From assembly GCF_020215705.1 (NCBI RefSeq), contig NZ_JAIWNB010000003.1, forward strand, positions 124,001-188,000: 64,000 bases of DNA, in the 5' to 3' direction. Under the pieces are notes generated by a model, which was not told the origin of the DNA, made no database searches, and saw only the letters and a program-made list of their open reading frames with translations. Numbering within the stretch: position 1 is the first letter of the stretch; the number at the start of each line of letters is the position of its first letter. Shown here one piece after another: positions 25,730 through 33,772 of this stretch. Made by a program: the position numbers and the translations under genes. The DNA is from Nonomuraea aurantiaca (lineage in GTDB: Bacteria > Actinomycetota > Actinomycetes > Streptosporangiales > Streptosporangiaceae).

Positions 25730-25784
25730 CCGGGCATGTCACCATGAAAGACGCTTGACCTCAACCCTGTCGAAACGGACTTCG

Positions 25785-27614
25785 GTGCGCACTCAGCCTG
25801 GCCAGACCGACCCCGCGTTGATCCGCAACTTCTGCATCATCGCGCATATCGACCACGGCAAGTCGACCCTTGCCGATCGGATGCTGCAGATCACCGGCGT
25901 GGTCGACGACCGCTCCATGCGCGCCCAATACCTCGACCGGATGGACATCGAGCGGGAGCGCGGCATCACCATCAAGTCGCAGGCCGTGCGGCTGCCCTGG
26001 GACGGCCACGTCCTCAACATGATCGACACACCCGGCCACGTCGACTTCACCTACGAGGTGTCCCGGTCGCTGCAGGCGTGCGAGGGCGCGGTCCTGCTGG
26101 TCGACGCCGCCCAGGGCATCGAGGCCCAGACGCTGGCCAACCTCTACCTGGCCATGAACGCCGACCTGCACATCATCCCGGTGCTCAACAAGATCGACCT
26201 GCCCGCCGCGCAGCCGGAGAAGTTCGCCGAGGAGCTCGCGGGCCTGATCGGCTGCGACCCGTCCGACGTGCTCAAGGTCTCGGGTAAGACCGGCGCCGGC
26301 GTACGCGAGCTGCTCGACCACGTGGTGCAGACCGTCCCCGCGCCGGTGGGCAAGGCCGACGAGCCCGCCCGCGCGCTGATCTTCGACTCGGTCTACGACA
26401 CCTACCGGGGCGTCGTCACCTATGTCCGGGTCTTCGACGGCCACCTGGGCAAGCGCGAGCGCATCCTGATGATGTCCACCCAAGCCGCCCACGAGACGCT
26501 GGAGATCGGCGTCATCTCGCCCGAGCCCAAGGTGTCGGACCGGGGGCTGGGCGTCGGCGAGGTGGGCTACCTGATCACCGGCGTCAAGGACGTGCGCCAG
26601 TCGCGCGTCGGTGACACCGTCACCTCGGTCGCCAAGGGCGCCACCGAGATGCTGGCAGGCTACGACCACCCCAAGCCGATGGTGTTCTCCGGCCTCTACC
26701 CCATCGACGGCGACCAATATCCCGAGCTGCGCGAAGCCCTCGACAAGCTCCAGCTCAACGACGCCGCGCTGATCTACGAGCCGGAGACCTCGGCCGCGCT
26801 CGGCTTCGGCTTCCGCGTCGGCTTCCTCGGCCTGCTCCACATGGAGATCGTCCGCGAACGGCTGGAGCGCGAGTTCGGCCTGTCGCTGATCTCCACCGCG
26901 CCCAACGTCGTCTACCGCGTGGTCATGGAGGACGGCTCCGAGCTGACCGTCACCAACCCGTCGGAGTTCCCCACCGGCGGCAAGATCTCGCAGGTCTTCG
27001 AGCCGGTGACCAAGTCGACCATCCTGGCCCCCGCCGAGTTCATCGGCGTGATCATGGAGATATGCCAGGGCCGGCGCGGTCAGCTCCGCGGCATGGACTA
27101 CCTGTCGGAGGACCGGGTCGAGATCCGCTACACGCTGCCGCTCGGCGAGATCATCTTCGACTTCTTCGACCAGCTCAAGTCGCGCACCCGGGGCTACGCC
27201 TCGCTCGACTACGAGCCCGACGGAGAGCAGGAGTCGGAGCTGGTCAAGGTCGACATCCTGCTCCAGGGCGAGGCCGTCGACGCCTTCAGCGCCATCGTCC
27301 ACAAGGACAAGGCCTACGCCTATGGCGTCGACATGGCCAAGAAGCTGCGCGAGCTGATCCCCAGGCAGCAGTTCGAGGTGCCGATCCAGGCGGCCATCGG
27401 CGCCCGCGTCATCGCCCGCGAGAACATCCGCGCCATCCGCAAGGACGTCCTGGCCAAGTGCTACGGCGGCGACATCACGCGTAAGCGCAAGCTGCTGGAG
27501 AAGCAGAAGGAAGGCAAGAAGCGGATGAAGATGGTCGGGCGGGTCGAGGTGCCGCAGGAGGCGTTCGTCGCGGCACTGTCGACCGACTCCAGCGCCGACA
27601 AGACCAAGAAGTAG
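25785..27614 (+). CDS. lepA: Elongation factor 4 (LepA)
   Basis: A 609-residue translational GTPase that back-translocates or remodels stalled ribosomes. Seen: G1 AHIDHGKST, the RGITIKS switch, [14 protein letters not shown], domain II, then the LepA-specific C-terminal domain ([17 protein letters not shown]). GTG 25785 was chosen because homologues start shortly before [23 protein letters not shown] 25755 is an alternative. Length is normal. It sits next to rpsT in the conserved actinobacterial order, with hemW normally following; here about 9.6 kb of accessory genes separates them. Confidence 0.97.
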   Translation: MRTQPGQTDPALIRNFCIIAHIDHGKSTLADRMLQITGVVDDRSMRAQYLDRMDIERERGITIKSQAVRLPWDGHVLNMIDTPGHVDFTYEVSRSLQACEGAVLLVDAAQGIEAQTLANLYLAMNADLHIIPVLNKIDLPAAQPEKFAEELAGLIGCDPSDVLKVSGKTGAGVRELLDHVVQTVPAPVGKADEPARALIFDSVYDTYRGVVTYVRVFDGHLGKRERILMMSTQAAHETLEIGVISPEPKVSDRGLGVGEVGYLITGVKDVRQSRVGDTVTSVAKGATEMLAGYDHPKPMVFSGLYPIDGDQYPELREALDKLQLNDAALIYEPETSAALGFGFRVGFLGLLHMEIVRERLEREFGLSLISTAPNVVYRVVMEDGSELTVTNPSEFPTGGKISQVFEPVTKSTILAPAEFIGVIMEICQGRRGQLRGMDYLSEDRVEIRYTLPLGEIIFDFFDQLKSRTRGYASLDYEPDGEQESELVKVDILLQGEAVDAFSAIVHKDKAYAYGVDMAKKLRELIPRQQFEVPIQAAIGARVIARENIRAIRKDVLAKCYGGDITRKRKLLEKQKEGKKRMKMVGRVEVPQEAFVAALSTDSSADKTKK

Positions 27615-27639
27615 CCCCTCCGGAGGCGATACAAGAAGT

Positions 27640-28226
27640 TCGGCCTCATCCCGAGCGCCGCCGATCAACATCGCGCACCAGGCCAAGAAACTGGACGAGG
27701 GTGGCCCAGCGATTCTTCGCCCGCCACCCCGACGGGATCGGCCTCGACCTCGGAGCCGGCCTGGACAGCCGGGTGCTGCGCATCTCCCCACCGCCCACCG
27801 CCGACTGGTACGACATCGACTTCCCCGAGGTCATCGCCGCCCGGCGGCAACTGCTGCCCGCCCGCGCCACCCCGCATGCCATCGCCGCCGACCTGACTGA
27901 TCTCCTTGGTGGACCGCCTCATCGGCCACTTCCCAAGCGGGGAGATAGCCTTCAACGGGTACGGCAGCTTCCACGTCTGGGCCCAGCGGCACCTTCCCAT
28001 GGCCGCCACCCAAGCCGTCAGGGACATCACCAAGTTCCCCGGCCTCGACGATCCCCGGGACGCCGAACGCTGGCACCTCAAGCTGAAGCTGGTCAGGGAG
28101 ATCCTGTGCACCCGAGAGCCTGAGGTCGCCCTGTTCCCGCCGGTCCTTCGCTGGTGGACCCGTCTAGGCGCGCTGAGCGCGGCCCTATCCCGCCGGGGCA
28201 ACGTCGTACTCCACTACCGCTTTTAG
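27640..28226 (+). pseudogene. Leucine-carboxyl-methyltransferase-like remnant
   Basis: Pieces of one SAM methyltransferase occur in three frames. INIAHQAKKLDE (to 27700) joins, after a one-base shift, VAQRFFARHPDGIGLDLGAGLDSRVL with the SAM-binding glycines and WYDIDFPEVIAARRQLLP. After a deletion and shift near 27900 the tail LIGHFPSGEIAFNGYGS through RRGNVVLHYRF continues. The N-terminal part is absent because lepA ends 26 bases upstream. The pattern matches the LCM/TcmP O-methyltransferase family of polyketide clusters, clearly inactive here. Confidence 0.7.
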
Positions 28227-28229
28227 AGA

Positions 28230-28415
28230 GCTTGAGCGTCGGCAGCCCGAGCACATCCCTACCCGCGTCTTCTGCGGTCGAGCACATCCTCTACTCGTAC
28301 TCGCGCCTAGCACGTCCTCTACGGCCCGAGCACGTCCTCTGCAGCGAGCGTCTCCTGCCCACACCGAGCACGTCCCCTATCCGCGCCGAACACATCCGCT
28401 ACAGCCCGAGCACGC
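28230..28415. repeat. Eight degenerate repeats ending on the thioesterase stop codon
   Basis: Units of 18-31 bases share the core CCCGAGCACGTCCTCTACGG and variants GAGCACATCCTCTACTCG, GAACACATCCGCTACAGC. Read on the minus strand the first copy is the end of the thioesterase gene itself (GTGCTCGGGCTGTAG), and several later copies retain GTAG or ATAG. The core AGCACGTC is shared with the array at 7237-7440. Confidence 0.75.
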
Positions 28416-28815
28416 CTGGGACGCCGGCCAGGGCGCGCCAGCGGGCCGCCGGGTCGTCCACCAGGCGGCGGGCCGCCAGATCGAGCAGCCCGCCCACGCT
28501 GGTCATCTCGGCCGCCAGCCGCCCGTCGGCATGCCTGAACTCCTGCGCGATCCTGAACGTCTTCCCCTCACCCCACAGGAACGCGCACGTCACCTCCACC
28601 TCGTCGCCGCCGCGCAACTCGCCGAGGCAGCGGATGGTGTTCTCCAGGGTCACCGGGCCCACGCCCGAGCCCAGCATGTCGTCGACCGAGATGCCCGCCG
28701 CGCGCAGGCACTCCCAGCGGGCGTGGTCGCCGTACTGGTGATAGACGGCGCTGTTGACATGGCCCTGCGAGTCAAGCTCATAGCCGCGTACGGCGATGCG
28801 CACGGAAAAGGTCAT
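28399..28815 (-). CDS. Acyl-CoA thioesterase, hotdog fold
   Basis: A 138-residue protein from ATG 28815 (GGAGGG eight bases upstream; a longer frame to 29064 overlaps two small genes). Seen: the YbgC/4HBT motif YELDSQGHVNSAVYHQY in which Asp is the catalytic residue, WECLRAAGI, and a strand VEVTCAFLWGEGKTFRI. Single-domain hotdog thioesterases hydrolyse acyl-CoA or acyl-carrier thioesters as dimers or tetramers. It is the last gene of a minus-strand operon with two tiny genes, overlapping the preceding stop (ATGA). Confidence 0.88.
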   Translation of the reverse strand: MTFSVRIAVRGYELDSQGHVNSAVYHQYGDHARWECLRAAGISVDDMLGSGVGPVTLENTIRCLGELRGGDEVEVTCAFLWGEGKTFRIAQEFRHADGRLAAEMTSVGGLLDLAARRLVDDPAARWRALAGVPGVLGL

Positions 28816-28946
28816 GCCCGGCCCTCCAGCCAGGTGTGCGACTTCGCGGTGAGGTAACGCAGACCGTCGTCGCGGATCTCGGCCCAGTCGCCCCGCGCCC
28901 ACCCGCCGGTCGTCTGCGGGGCGAACCCATGCCGCTGGAACAGCAC
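28812..28946 (-). CDS. 44-residue protein upstream of the thioesterase
   Basis: A short gene missed by length cut-offs. GTG 28946 follows AAGGAGG by five bases, and its TGA overlaps the thioesterase ATG (ATGA), which strongly supports translation. The product begins LFQRHGFAPQTTGGWARGDW and continues AEIRDDGLRYLTAKSHTWLE, a soluble, tryptophan-rich sequence without Cys or membrane segment. No family recognised. It could be a compact regulator or a fragment of a larger domain that has become a separate gene. Confidence 0.6.
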   Translation of the reverse strand: MLFQRHGFAPQTTGGWARGDWAEIRDDGLRYLTAKSHTWLEGRA

Positions 28947-28963
28947 CGATGCCTCCTTCTGCG

Positions 28964-29107
28964 TCAGCCCTCGCCGCCCCACTCCTCGATGACCCGGGCC
29001 GTCCGCTCGTCCTCCCCGGCATCCTCCGCCTCGCCGAGGGCGGCGGCGAGCTCCTCGAACCCACGGGCGATCAGCCGGAGCGCGGCCTGTGTGCGAGCGA
29101 CATCCAT
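28964..29107 (-). CDS. 47-residue acidic helical protein
   Basis: ATG 29107 to TGA 28966-28964, ending 17 bases before the next small gene. The sequence starts MDVARTQAALRLIARGFEEL and continues AAALGEAEDAGEDERTARVI, so it is an amphipathic, strongly acidic helix ending EEWGGEG. No good ribosome site was seen before the ATG. Spacing, strand and protein-like composition suggest it opens the operon with the 44-residue gene and the thioesterase. Function unknown. Confidence 0.45.
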   Translation of the reverse strand: MDVARTQAALRLIARGFEELAAALGEAEDAGEDERTARVIEEWGGEG

Positions 29108-29116
29108 CCCTGCGAA

Positions 29117-29444
29117 GGAGTATGAAACGTTCATCGATCAGTGGAGCCCGCTGGCGCCCCCGATAGCTGCCGGCGCGGTGACCGCTGCCGCGGCGGTACG
29201 GGCCCGAACCGAGGTCATGGACGTCTACCGCCGCTTCCCGGTGCTGCCTGTTGTCCTTCTGCCGCCAGAGTGGCCGCGCAGAGGTGCCCGGGGCCTATTT
29301 GTCCAGGTCTGCGACGGTCTCTTGCGGCCTGGGCAGGACCACGTCCGTGCCGTGGTGGCCAGCGTCGCGGACGGACATTGCCCCGCAATCCAGGCGCCCA
29401 CGGTCGCGGATATGGCCGCCGGGATTCGTCAGGCCGCGGACTGA
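29117..29444 (+). pseudogene. PaaX-like regulator remnant
   Basis: An open stretch without a plausible start encodes what matches the C-terminal part of PaaX-family repressors: TFIDQWSPLAPP, RARTEVMDVYRRFPVLP (PaaX usually has HDYRRFPFLDPxLP), LLPPEWPRRGARGLF, VQVCDGLLRPGQDHVRAVV. The winged-helix DNA-binding and middle parts are missing. It is divergent from the tiny-gene operon. Assigned by motif pattern only. Confidence 0.5.
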
Positions 29445-29538
29445 TCCCTCCGCACCACGTCATCTATGCCAGCCGCCGTCGGTTTCCATCGACGTTGACA
29501 CTTAATCGCACCGCAGTAACACTTCACCCGCCTCAGCC

Positions 29539-29572
29539 TCACATCCGGTGCACACCGGAGCGCCGGATGTGA
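29539..29572. promoter_or_regulatory. Nested palindrome upstream of the CBM-esterase remnant
   Basis: TCACATCCGG (29539-29548) and CCGGATGTGA (29563-29572) are perfect inverted arms. Inside lies a second palindrome CCGGTGCACACCGG (29546-29559). The element ends about 25 bases before a GAGGAGG ribosome site, so it may be an operator of the following gene, now decayed. Confidence 0.45.
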
Positions 29573-29615
29573 CGCAAGTCACCCTCCACCTGTGGTATCT
29601 GAGGAGGCACATCAC

Positions 29616-30611
29616 ATGGCAGACGAGGCTCCCCAGCACAATTCCTTTCCGTCAGATGGCCGTGTGCCTGGCCCACCTGGCTCTCCGAGGTTCGTCGCCC
29701 TCTTGCTCCTCACCCTGCTGGCCGTACCGCTCGCGACGCCGGCCGGGGCGGTGACGGACCTGGCGCTGAGCAAGACCGCGAGCGCCGACTCCAGCCAGTC
29801 CGGTCGCGGCCCTTCTCTGGCCAACGACGGCGACACCGCCACCCGCTGGTGCGCCGCCGATGGCAGTACCGGCCACTGGTGGCAGGTCGACCTCGGAAGC
29901 GCGGCGACGCTGAGCGGCACGGAGGTGCGCTGGGAATTCGCGCGTAACTACCGCTCCCAGGTGTCAGTGTCCGCTGACGGCGTCACCTGGACGCGGGTGG
30001 CAGACCGTACGGCGAGCACGGCCACCGCGCAGGTGCAGAGCGACGCCTTCACCGCGACCGCCCGGTACGTGCGGATCACGGTGACCGGGCTCGCGGCGTC
30101 CACATGGACGAGCATCGCCGACTTCAAGGTCTTCGGCGCCGACACCGGCACCCCGCCAGGGCCCGCGCCCGATCCAGCGCTGCGTGCCAGGTGCACCGGC
30201 ACCTCCCCGATCACCTGCCACCTCGACGTCTCACCAGGCGAGTATGACGTGACCGTGGTCCTGGGCGACGCGAGCGCGCTTGGCGCGACCACCCCGTGCT
30301 GGTGACCCCGGCGGCCGCCCTCATATGCAGCGGAAGCACGGCAACGCCCAACCGCGGATTCGTGACCGAGACCTTCGACGTCGGCACGGTCACCGGCACC
30401 CCGGTCATCGACCTCCACAAACTGAGCTACACCCGCTACAGCAGCCTGCGCTTCTGCCCGTTCAACGGCGACTACACCTCCGGCCCCGTCGGCGCGTTCT
30501 TCGCCGACGACCACACACTTCGAGGCGGCCGGGGTCCGGCAGATCGCCGGCCTGGTCACCACGGCGGTACGCGATCAGCAACTCTCCCTCACCGCTTACC
30601 TGCGGCCTTGA
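29616..30611 (+). pseudogene. Secreted CBM/discoidin and SGNH-esterase gene, deleted and frameshifted
   Basis: ATG 29616 follows GAGGAGG. The product starts with a signal peptide (FVALLLLTLLAVPLATPAGA), then an F5/8-type C carbohydrate-binding domain (SLANDGDTATRWCAADGS, WWQVDLGSAATLSGTEVRW), a linker, and CTGTSPITCHLDVSPGEYDV, which opens rhamnogalacturonan acetylesterase-like (CE12) domains. The frame stops at 30305. The esterase C-terminus reappears in two other frames: VTGTPVIDLHKLSYTRY, FFADDHT, then HFEAAGVRQIAGLV to TGA 30611. The middle of the catalytic domain, including the nucleophile GDS block, is gone. Confidence 0.7.
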
Positions 30612-30646
30612 TCGACTCGCCTCCCAAGGGCGACGTCACACGGCGC

Positions 30647-30668
30647 GGGATGTTGAGGTCAACATCCC
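30647..30668. promoter_or_regulatory. Perfect inverted repeat before the GH5 gene
   Basis: GGGATGTTGA (30647-30656) and TCAACATCCC (30659-30668), ten-base perfect arms separated by GG, 45 bases upstream of the GTG start of the glycosidase. Position and symmetry suit a repressor operator; it could instead be the end hairpin of the preceding remnant. Confidence 0.5.
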
Positions 30669-30713
30669 CCTTCAGCCCGTCGGCAACACGCACCGCGAGA
30701 TTGGGGCAACACC

Positions 30714-32180
30714 GTGACAAACCATCTGCGTCCCCTCCGCCTAATCCTGCTCAGCGTTCTGAGTGCGCTGGCCCTGGTACCAGTAGCGGCCCTCGCGAGC
30801 GCCCAACCGGCCAGCGCCGACACCAGCCAGTTCAGGGGGGTGAACTGGGCTGTACCCGGCGACAACTTCGTCAGAGGCCCGCTCGTCCTCGATGGGCTGA
30901 CCCAATCCGACAGCTACGCGACCGTCCAGGCCAAGGCGGACGCCATCTACAACGGGTTTGAGAGCCAGCTCGGCGTCAACACCGTGCGGTTACCGGTCAA
31001 CACCCACACCGTCGGTTCGTCGTGGTGGAACGCCTACCGCGGAACTATCGACGCCGCTACCGCCAGGGGGCTCAAAGTCATCCTCGCCTACTGGGAGGAC
31101 GCCGCGGCCTCAGGCGGCCGGATAACCGACACGGCCGCCTTCAACGCGATGTGGAACACCGTGACCGCCCAGTACGGCTCCAACGACCTGGTCTACTTCG
31201 AGCCGATGAACGAACCCCACGGCTACAGCGCCTCCGAGTGGACCAACTTCGCCGCCTCGTGGATCAACGCCCGCTCGTCCATACCGAGGGGCCGGATCCT
31301 CGTGGGCGGCACCGGTTACAGCCAGGACCTCAGGCCGGTCTGTGCCGACAACCGCTTCAGCGGAACGCTGCTGTCCTATCACCACTACGCCTTCTTCTAC
31401 GGCGAGAAGGACTATGCCGGCTGGGTCCAGAGCTTCCGCGAGCGGCTGGGCACCTGCGCCTCCCGCGCGGTCACGACCGAGTTCGGCGCTCAGATGGACC
31501 TCGGCCTCAATTACAACGACGCGGGCAGCACCAACAACTTCGTCCGCTACTTCCGCGCGGACACCGATTCCATGCGGGACCTGCACATGGGTTCTGTCTA
31601 CTGGCCAGCGCTCGGGGGAAAGAACAGCGGGAACGGCTACGACCATTACTCCATGTTCGCGCTCCAAGGCAGCGGCACCAACCTGACCTTGAGCATCCGC
31701 AACGCCACCGGCGCCGCGCGCCTCAGGTACGGCTGGGGCGACGGTGGGACTGGCACTCCCGGAATGGTCACCCTCACGGCATCGAACTCGGGCAAGTGCG
31801 TCGATGTCGTCAGCGCGTCCACGGCGGACGGGGCCGAGATCGCCCAATACGGCTGCAGCGGCGGCGGCAACCAACGGTGGGAGTTCCGCGACCTTGGCAC
31901 CGGCTACTACCAGATCGTCGCCGGGCACTCCGGCAAATGCCTCGATGTGGATGCGGCCTCGACCGCCAACAACGCCAGGATCATCCAGTGGACCTGCGGC
32001 AGCGGGCAGAACCAGCAATGGCAGGTACAGGACGCTGGCAGCGGCCGGGTGCGACTGATCGCACGCCACTCCGGCAAATGCCTTGACGTCCCGAGCAACT
32101 CCACCGCCGACGGCACCCGCCTGATCCAGTACGCCTGCGGCAGCGGGCAGAACCAGCAGTTCACGCGGAATGCTGCATAA
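30714..32180 (+). CDS. Secreted GH5 glycoside hydrolase with CBM13
   Basis: A 488-residue exported enzyme from GTG 30714. A Sec signal peptide ends near ASAQPASA. The catalytic TIM barrel (about 37-340) has the acid/base Glu167 in FEPMNEPHG and the nucleophile Glu256 in TTEFGAQ, as in clan GH-A endoglucanases and mannanases. After a short Gly/Thr linker, a ricin-B beta-trefoil (about 350-488) has three sugar-binding subdomains: KCVDV..NQRWEF, KCLDV..NQQWQV, KCLDV..NQQFTR. In the third the QxW tryptophan is Phe. Exact polysaccharide specificity cannot be fixed, cellulose or mannan being likely. Confidence 0.88.
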   Translation: MTNHLRPLRLILLSVLSALALVPVAALASAQPASADTSQFRGVNWAVPGDNFVRGPLVLDGLTQSDSYATVQAKADAIYNGFESQLGVNTVRLPVNTHTVGSSWWNAYRGTIDAATARGLKVILAYWEDAAASGGRITDTAAFNAMWNTVTAQYGSNDLVYFEPMNEPHGYSASEWTNFAASWINARSSIPRGRILVGGTGYSQDLRPVCADNRFSGTLLSYHHYAFFYGEKDYAGWVQSFRERLGTCASRAVTTEFGAQMDLGLNYNDAGSTNNFVRYFRADTDSMRDLHMGSVYWPALGGKNSGNGYDHYSMFALQGSGTNLTLSIRNATGAARLRYGWGDGGTGTPGMVTLTASNSGKCVDVVSASTADGAEIAQYGCSGGGNQRWEFRDLGTGYYQIVAGHSGKCLDVDAASTANNARIIQWTCGSGQNQQWQVQDAGSGRVRLIARHSGKCLDVPSNSTADGTRLIQYACGSGQNQQFTRNAA

Positions 32181-32182
32181 GC

Positions 32183-32326
32183 TCAATAACGCCCAGCGGC
32201 GCGCCGCTGGGCGTCGGACGGGGGCGAGGCCGTTTCGGCGTCCGCAAACGACCAGCCGTAGAACCGCAGGTAACCTGACGTCTCCTCGCCAGGCGCCGCC
32301 TTCAACAGCTCGTTGGCCCGCTCCAT
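32183..32326 (-). CDS. Possible 47-residue protein or gene remnant
   Basis: ATG 32326 to TGA 32185-32183. The product begins MERANELLKAAPGEETSGYL and contains RFYGWSFADAETA, which looks protein-like, but no ribosome site or family was found. The frame stays open upstream (GLAGGRPDAD). The gap between the GH5 gene and the next gene otherwise holds only the palindrome at 32189. Confidence 0.25.
   Translation of the reverse strand: MERANELLKAAPGEETSGYLRFYGWSFADAETASPPSDAQRRAAGRY
32189..32214 (+). terminator. 26-bp perfect palindrome after GH5
   Basis: ACGCCCAGCGGCG (32189-32201) and CGCCGCTGGGCGT (32202-32214) are perfect arms with no spacer, beginning eight bases after the GH5 stop. No T-tract. 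A strong G+C hairpin in this place most likely ends the glycosidase transcript. Confidence 0.65.
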
Positions 32327-32444
32327 GTCGGCGTCCGGCCGACCGCCCGCGAGTCCACAGCCCTGGTTCCCCGTGTACGCCGGGGATTCTGTCGGTGGCG
32401 CCCGCTACCTTGCTGTCCGAACACCTGTGCGATAGGAGGATGGC

Positions 32445-32780
32445 ATGATTGCCGCTGAGCAATTCGAGCGTGCCGCTGTTCTGGGGGTCGCCGTGGCGGA
32501 GGAGATGCGGCGGTTGCTGAGGCTCCACGCGGTGCCGGCCGGGGCGGCGGGTGATGGCACCGTCCTGGTCGACGTGCCCTATCCCGATGCGGCCGTGGTG
32601 GTGGCCGTGCTCGATGTGGCCGCCGACTGTTTCGGCGAACGCGGCGGCTCGGTCGAGGAGACCCGCCAGGCCGCGCTGGAGACGGTCTTACAACTGGCAG
32701 GCTTTGATGACGAGTCCCAGCTCAACCACATGGGGGTCACGGGTCCGGGCGGACGAGACCGCGGCGGTACGCGTACGTGA
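32445..32780 (+). CDS. Hypothetical protein, 111 residues
   Basis: ATG 32445 has an AGGAGG ribosome site seven bases upstream, the best evidence that it is translated. The sequence (EQFERAAVLGVAVAEEMRRL, then VLVDVPYPDAAVVVAVLDVA) is soluble and alpha/beta in appearance, ending in a Gly/Arg-rich tail. The last 44 bases overlap the 3' end of the convergent response-regulator gene. No family recognised. Confidence 0.55.
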   Translation: MIAAEQFERAAVLGVAVAEEMRRLLRLHAVPAGAAGDGTVLVDVPYPDAAVVVAVLDVAADCFGERGGSVEETRQAALETVLQLAGFDDESQLNHMGVTGPGGRDRGGTRT

Positions 32781-33645
32781 CGGCCTGCGCGCGGTCTCTC
32801 AGACGGGCCTTGGCGAAGAGGTTGTTGATGTGGGTCTTGACGGTGGCCTCGCTGATGAAGAGGCGGGTGGCGACCTCGCTGTTCGACAGGCCGTCGGCGA
32901 TGAGCCGCAGCACTTCGACCTCGCGCCGCGTCAGGCCGTCGCGCGCCTCATCACTCCCTGCGGTACTCCCTGTGGTGCTGTCTCCGTTGCCGGAAGCGGG
33001 CCGTTCGGCAGTCGCGTCCGGTCTGGCGGCAGTTGGTCGTTCGGCGGTCGTGTCCGGTGCGGCGGTCATGTTCGGTGCGGCGGAAATTGCCCGATCGGTG
33101 GTCATGTCCGGTCTGCTGGAAGCTCGTCGTTCGGCTATCGCGTCCGGCCTGCTGGGGGCCGGTGCGGGTGGCTGCTCGCGCGGGTCGGGGGCAGGACGTT
33201 CATCCCAAGCCCGGCCGGCGTCGGATGCCGTCATGGTGTCGAGGAGACGGCGCTGGACGGAGGGGTCGAGCTGGGCGTTACCGCTGACGACAGTGGCGAT
33301 GGCCTTGGCGATCTCGTCCGAGTCAGCGCTTTTGGTCAGGAAGCCGCGTGCCCCTGCCCTGAGCGCGGCGAACACCGACTCGTCGTCCGAATACGTGGTG
33401 AGCACCACGACCTGGGTGTCCGCGTGTTCGGCGCGGATGCGGCGGGTGGCCTCCACACCGTCCATGCGCGGCATCCGGAGGTCCATCAGCGCCACGTCGG
33501 GCCGCCGCTCCGCGACCAGGCGGAGCGCCGCCTCGCCGTCCCCCGCCGAACCGACCACCTCGATCCCCGGCAGCAGTCCGAGCAGCAGGACCAGCCCCTC
33601 GCGGACGACAGACTGGTCATCGACGACTACGACCGTGATGCTCAT
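32737..33645 (-). CDS. NarL/LuxR-type response regulator with expanded linker
   Basis: A 302-residue regulator from ATG 33645. Receiver domain: VVVDDQSVVREGL (acidic pocket), phospho-Asp in DVALMDLRMP near residue 54, and the TKSAD lysine. The C-terminal LuxR HTH is complete (LTRREVEVLRLIADGLSNSE to SEATVKTHINNLF). The linker between them is about 100 residues instead of the usual 20-30 and is made of 12-residue repeats of the type RPDATAERPASA. It pairs with the histidine kinase upstream in the same operon. Confidence 0.93.
   Translation of the reverse strand: MSITVVVVDDQSVVREGLVLLLGLLPGIEVVGSAGDGEAALRLVAERRPDVALMDLRMPRMDGVEATRRIRAEHADTQVVVLTTYSDDESVFAALRAGARGFLTKSADSDEIAKAIATVVSGNAQLDPSVQRRLLDTMTASDAGRAWDERPAPDPREQPPAPAPSRPDAIAERRASSRPDMTTDRAISAAPNMTAAPDTTAERPTAARPDATAERPASGNGDSTTGSTAGSDEARDGLTRREVEVLRLIADGLSNSEVATRLFISEATVKTHINNLFAKARLRDRAQAVTYAYRRGLVRPDP
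33000..33170 (-). repeat. 36-bp-type repeats in the response-regulator linker
   Basis: Degenerate in-frame copies of CGTTCGGCGGTCGTGTCCGG (plus-strand reading) encode RPD-x-TAERP-type units (RPDAIAERRASS, RPDMTTDRAISA, RPDATAERPASG). The GTCCGG-containing unit resembles the comEC 30-bp unit. Confidence 0.7.
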
Positions 33646-33772
33646 GATCCGGCCACCGTAGCCCACTGGGCGAGACCGGCGGGGTTGTCGAAGGTGCGGA
33701 GGCCCTGCGGGCGGCAGCCTAGGAGGCTGGCAGGTGGGCGCGAGTCGCCGTTCATCTCATCCGTCGAGGGGT

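Noticed and set aside
31110..32528. 472-codon minus-strand frame across the GH5 gene
   Set aside because: Antisense shadow of the GH5-CBM13 enzyme; no domain seen.
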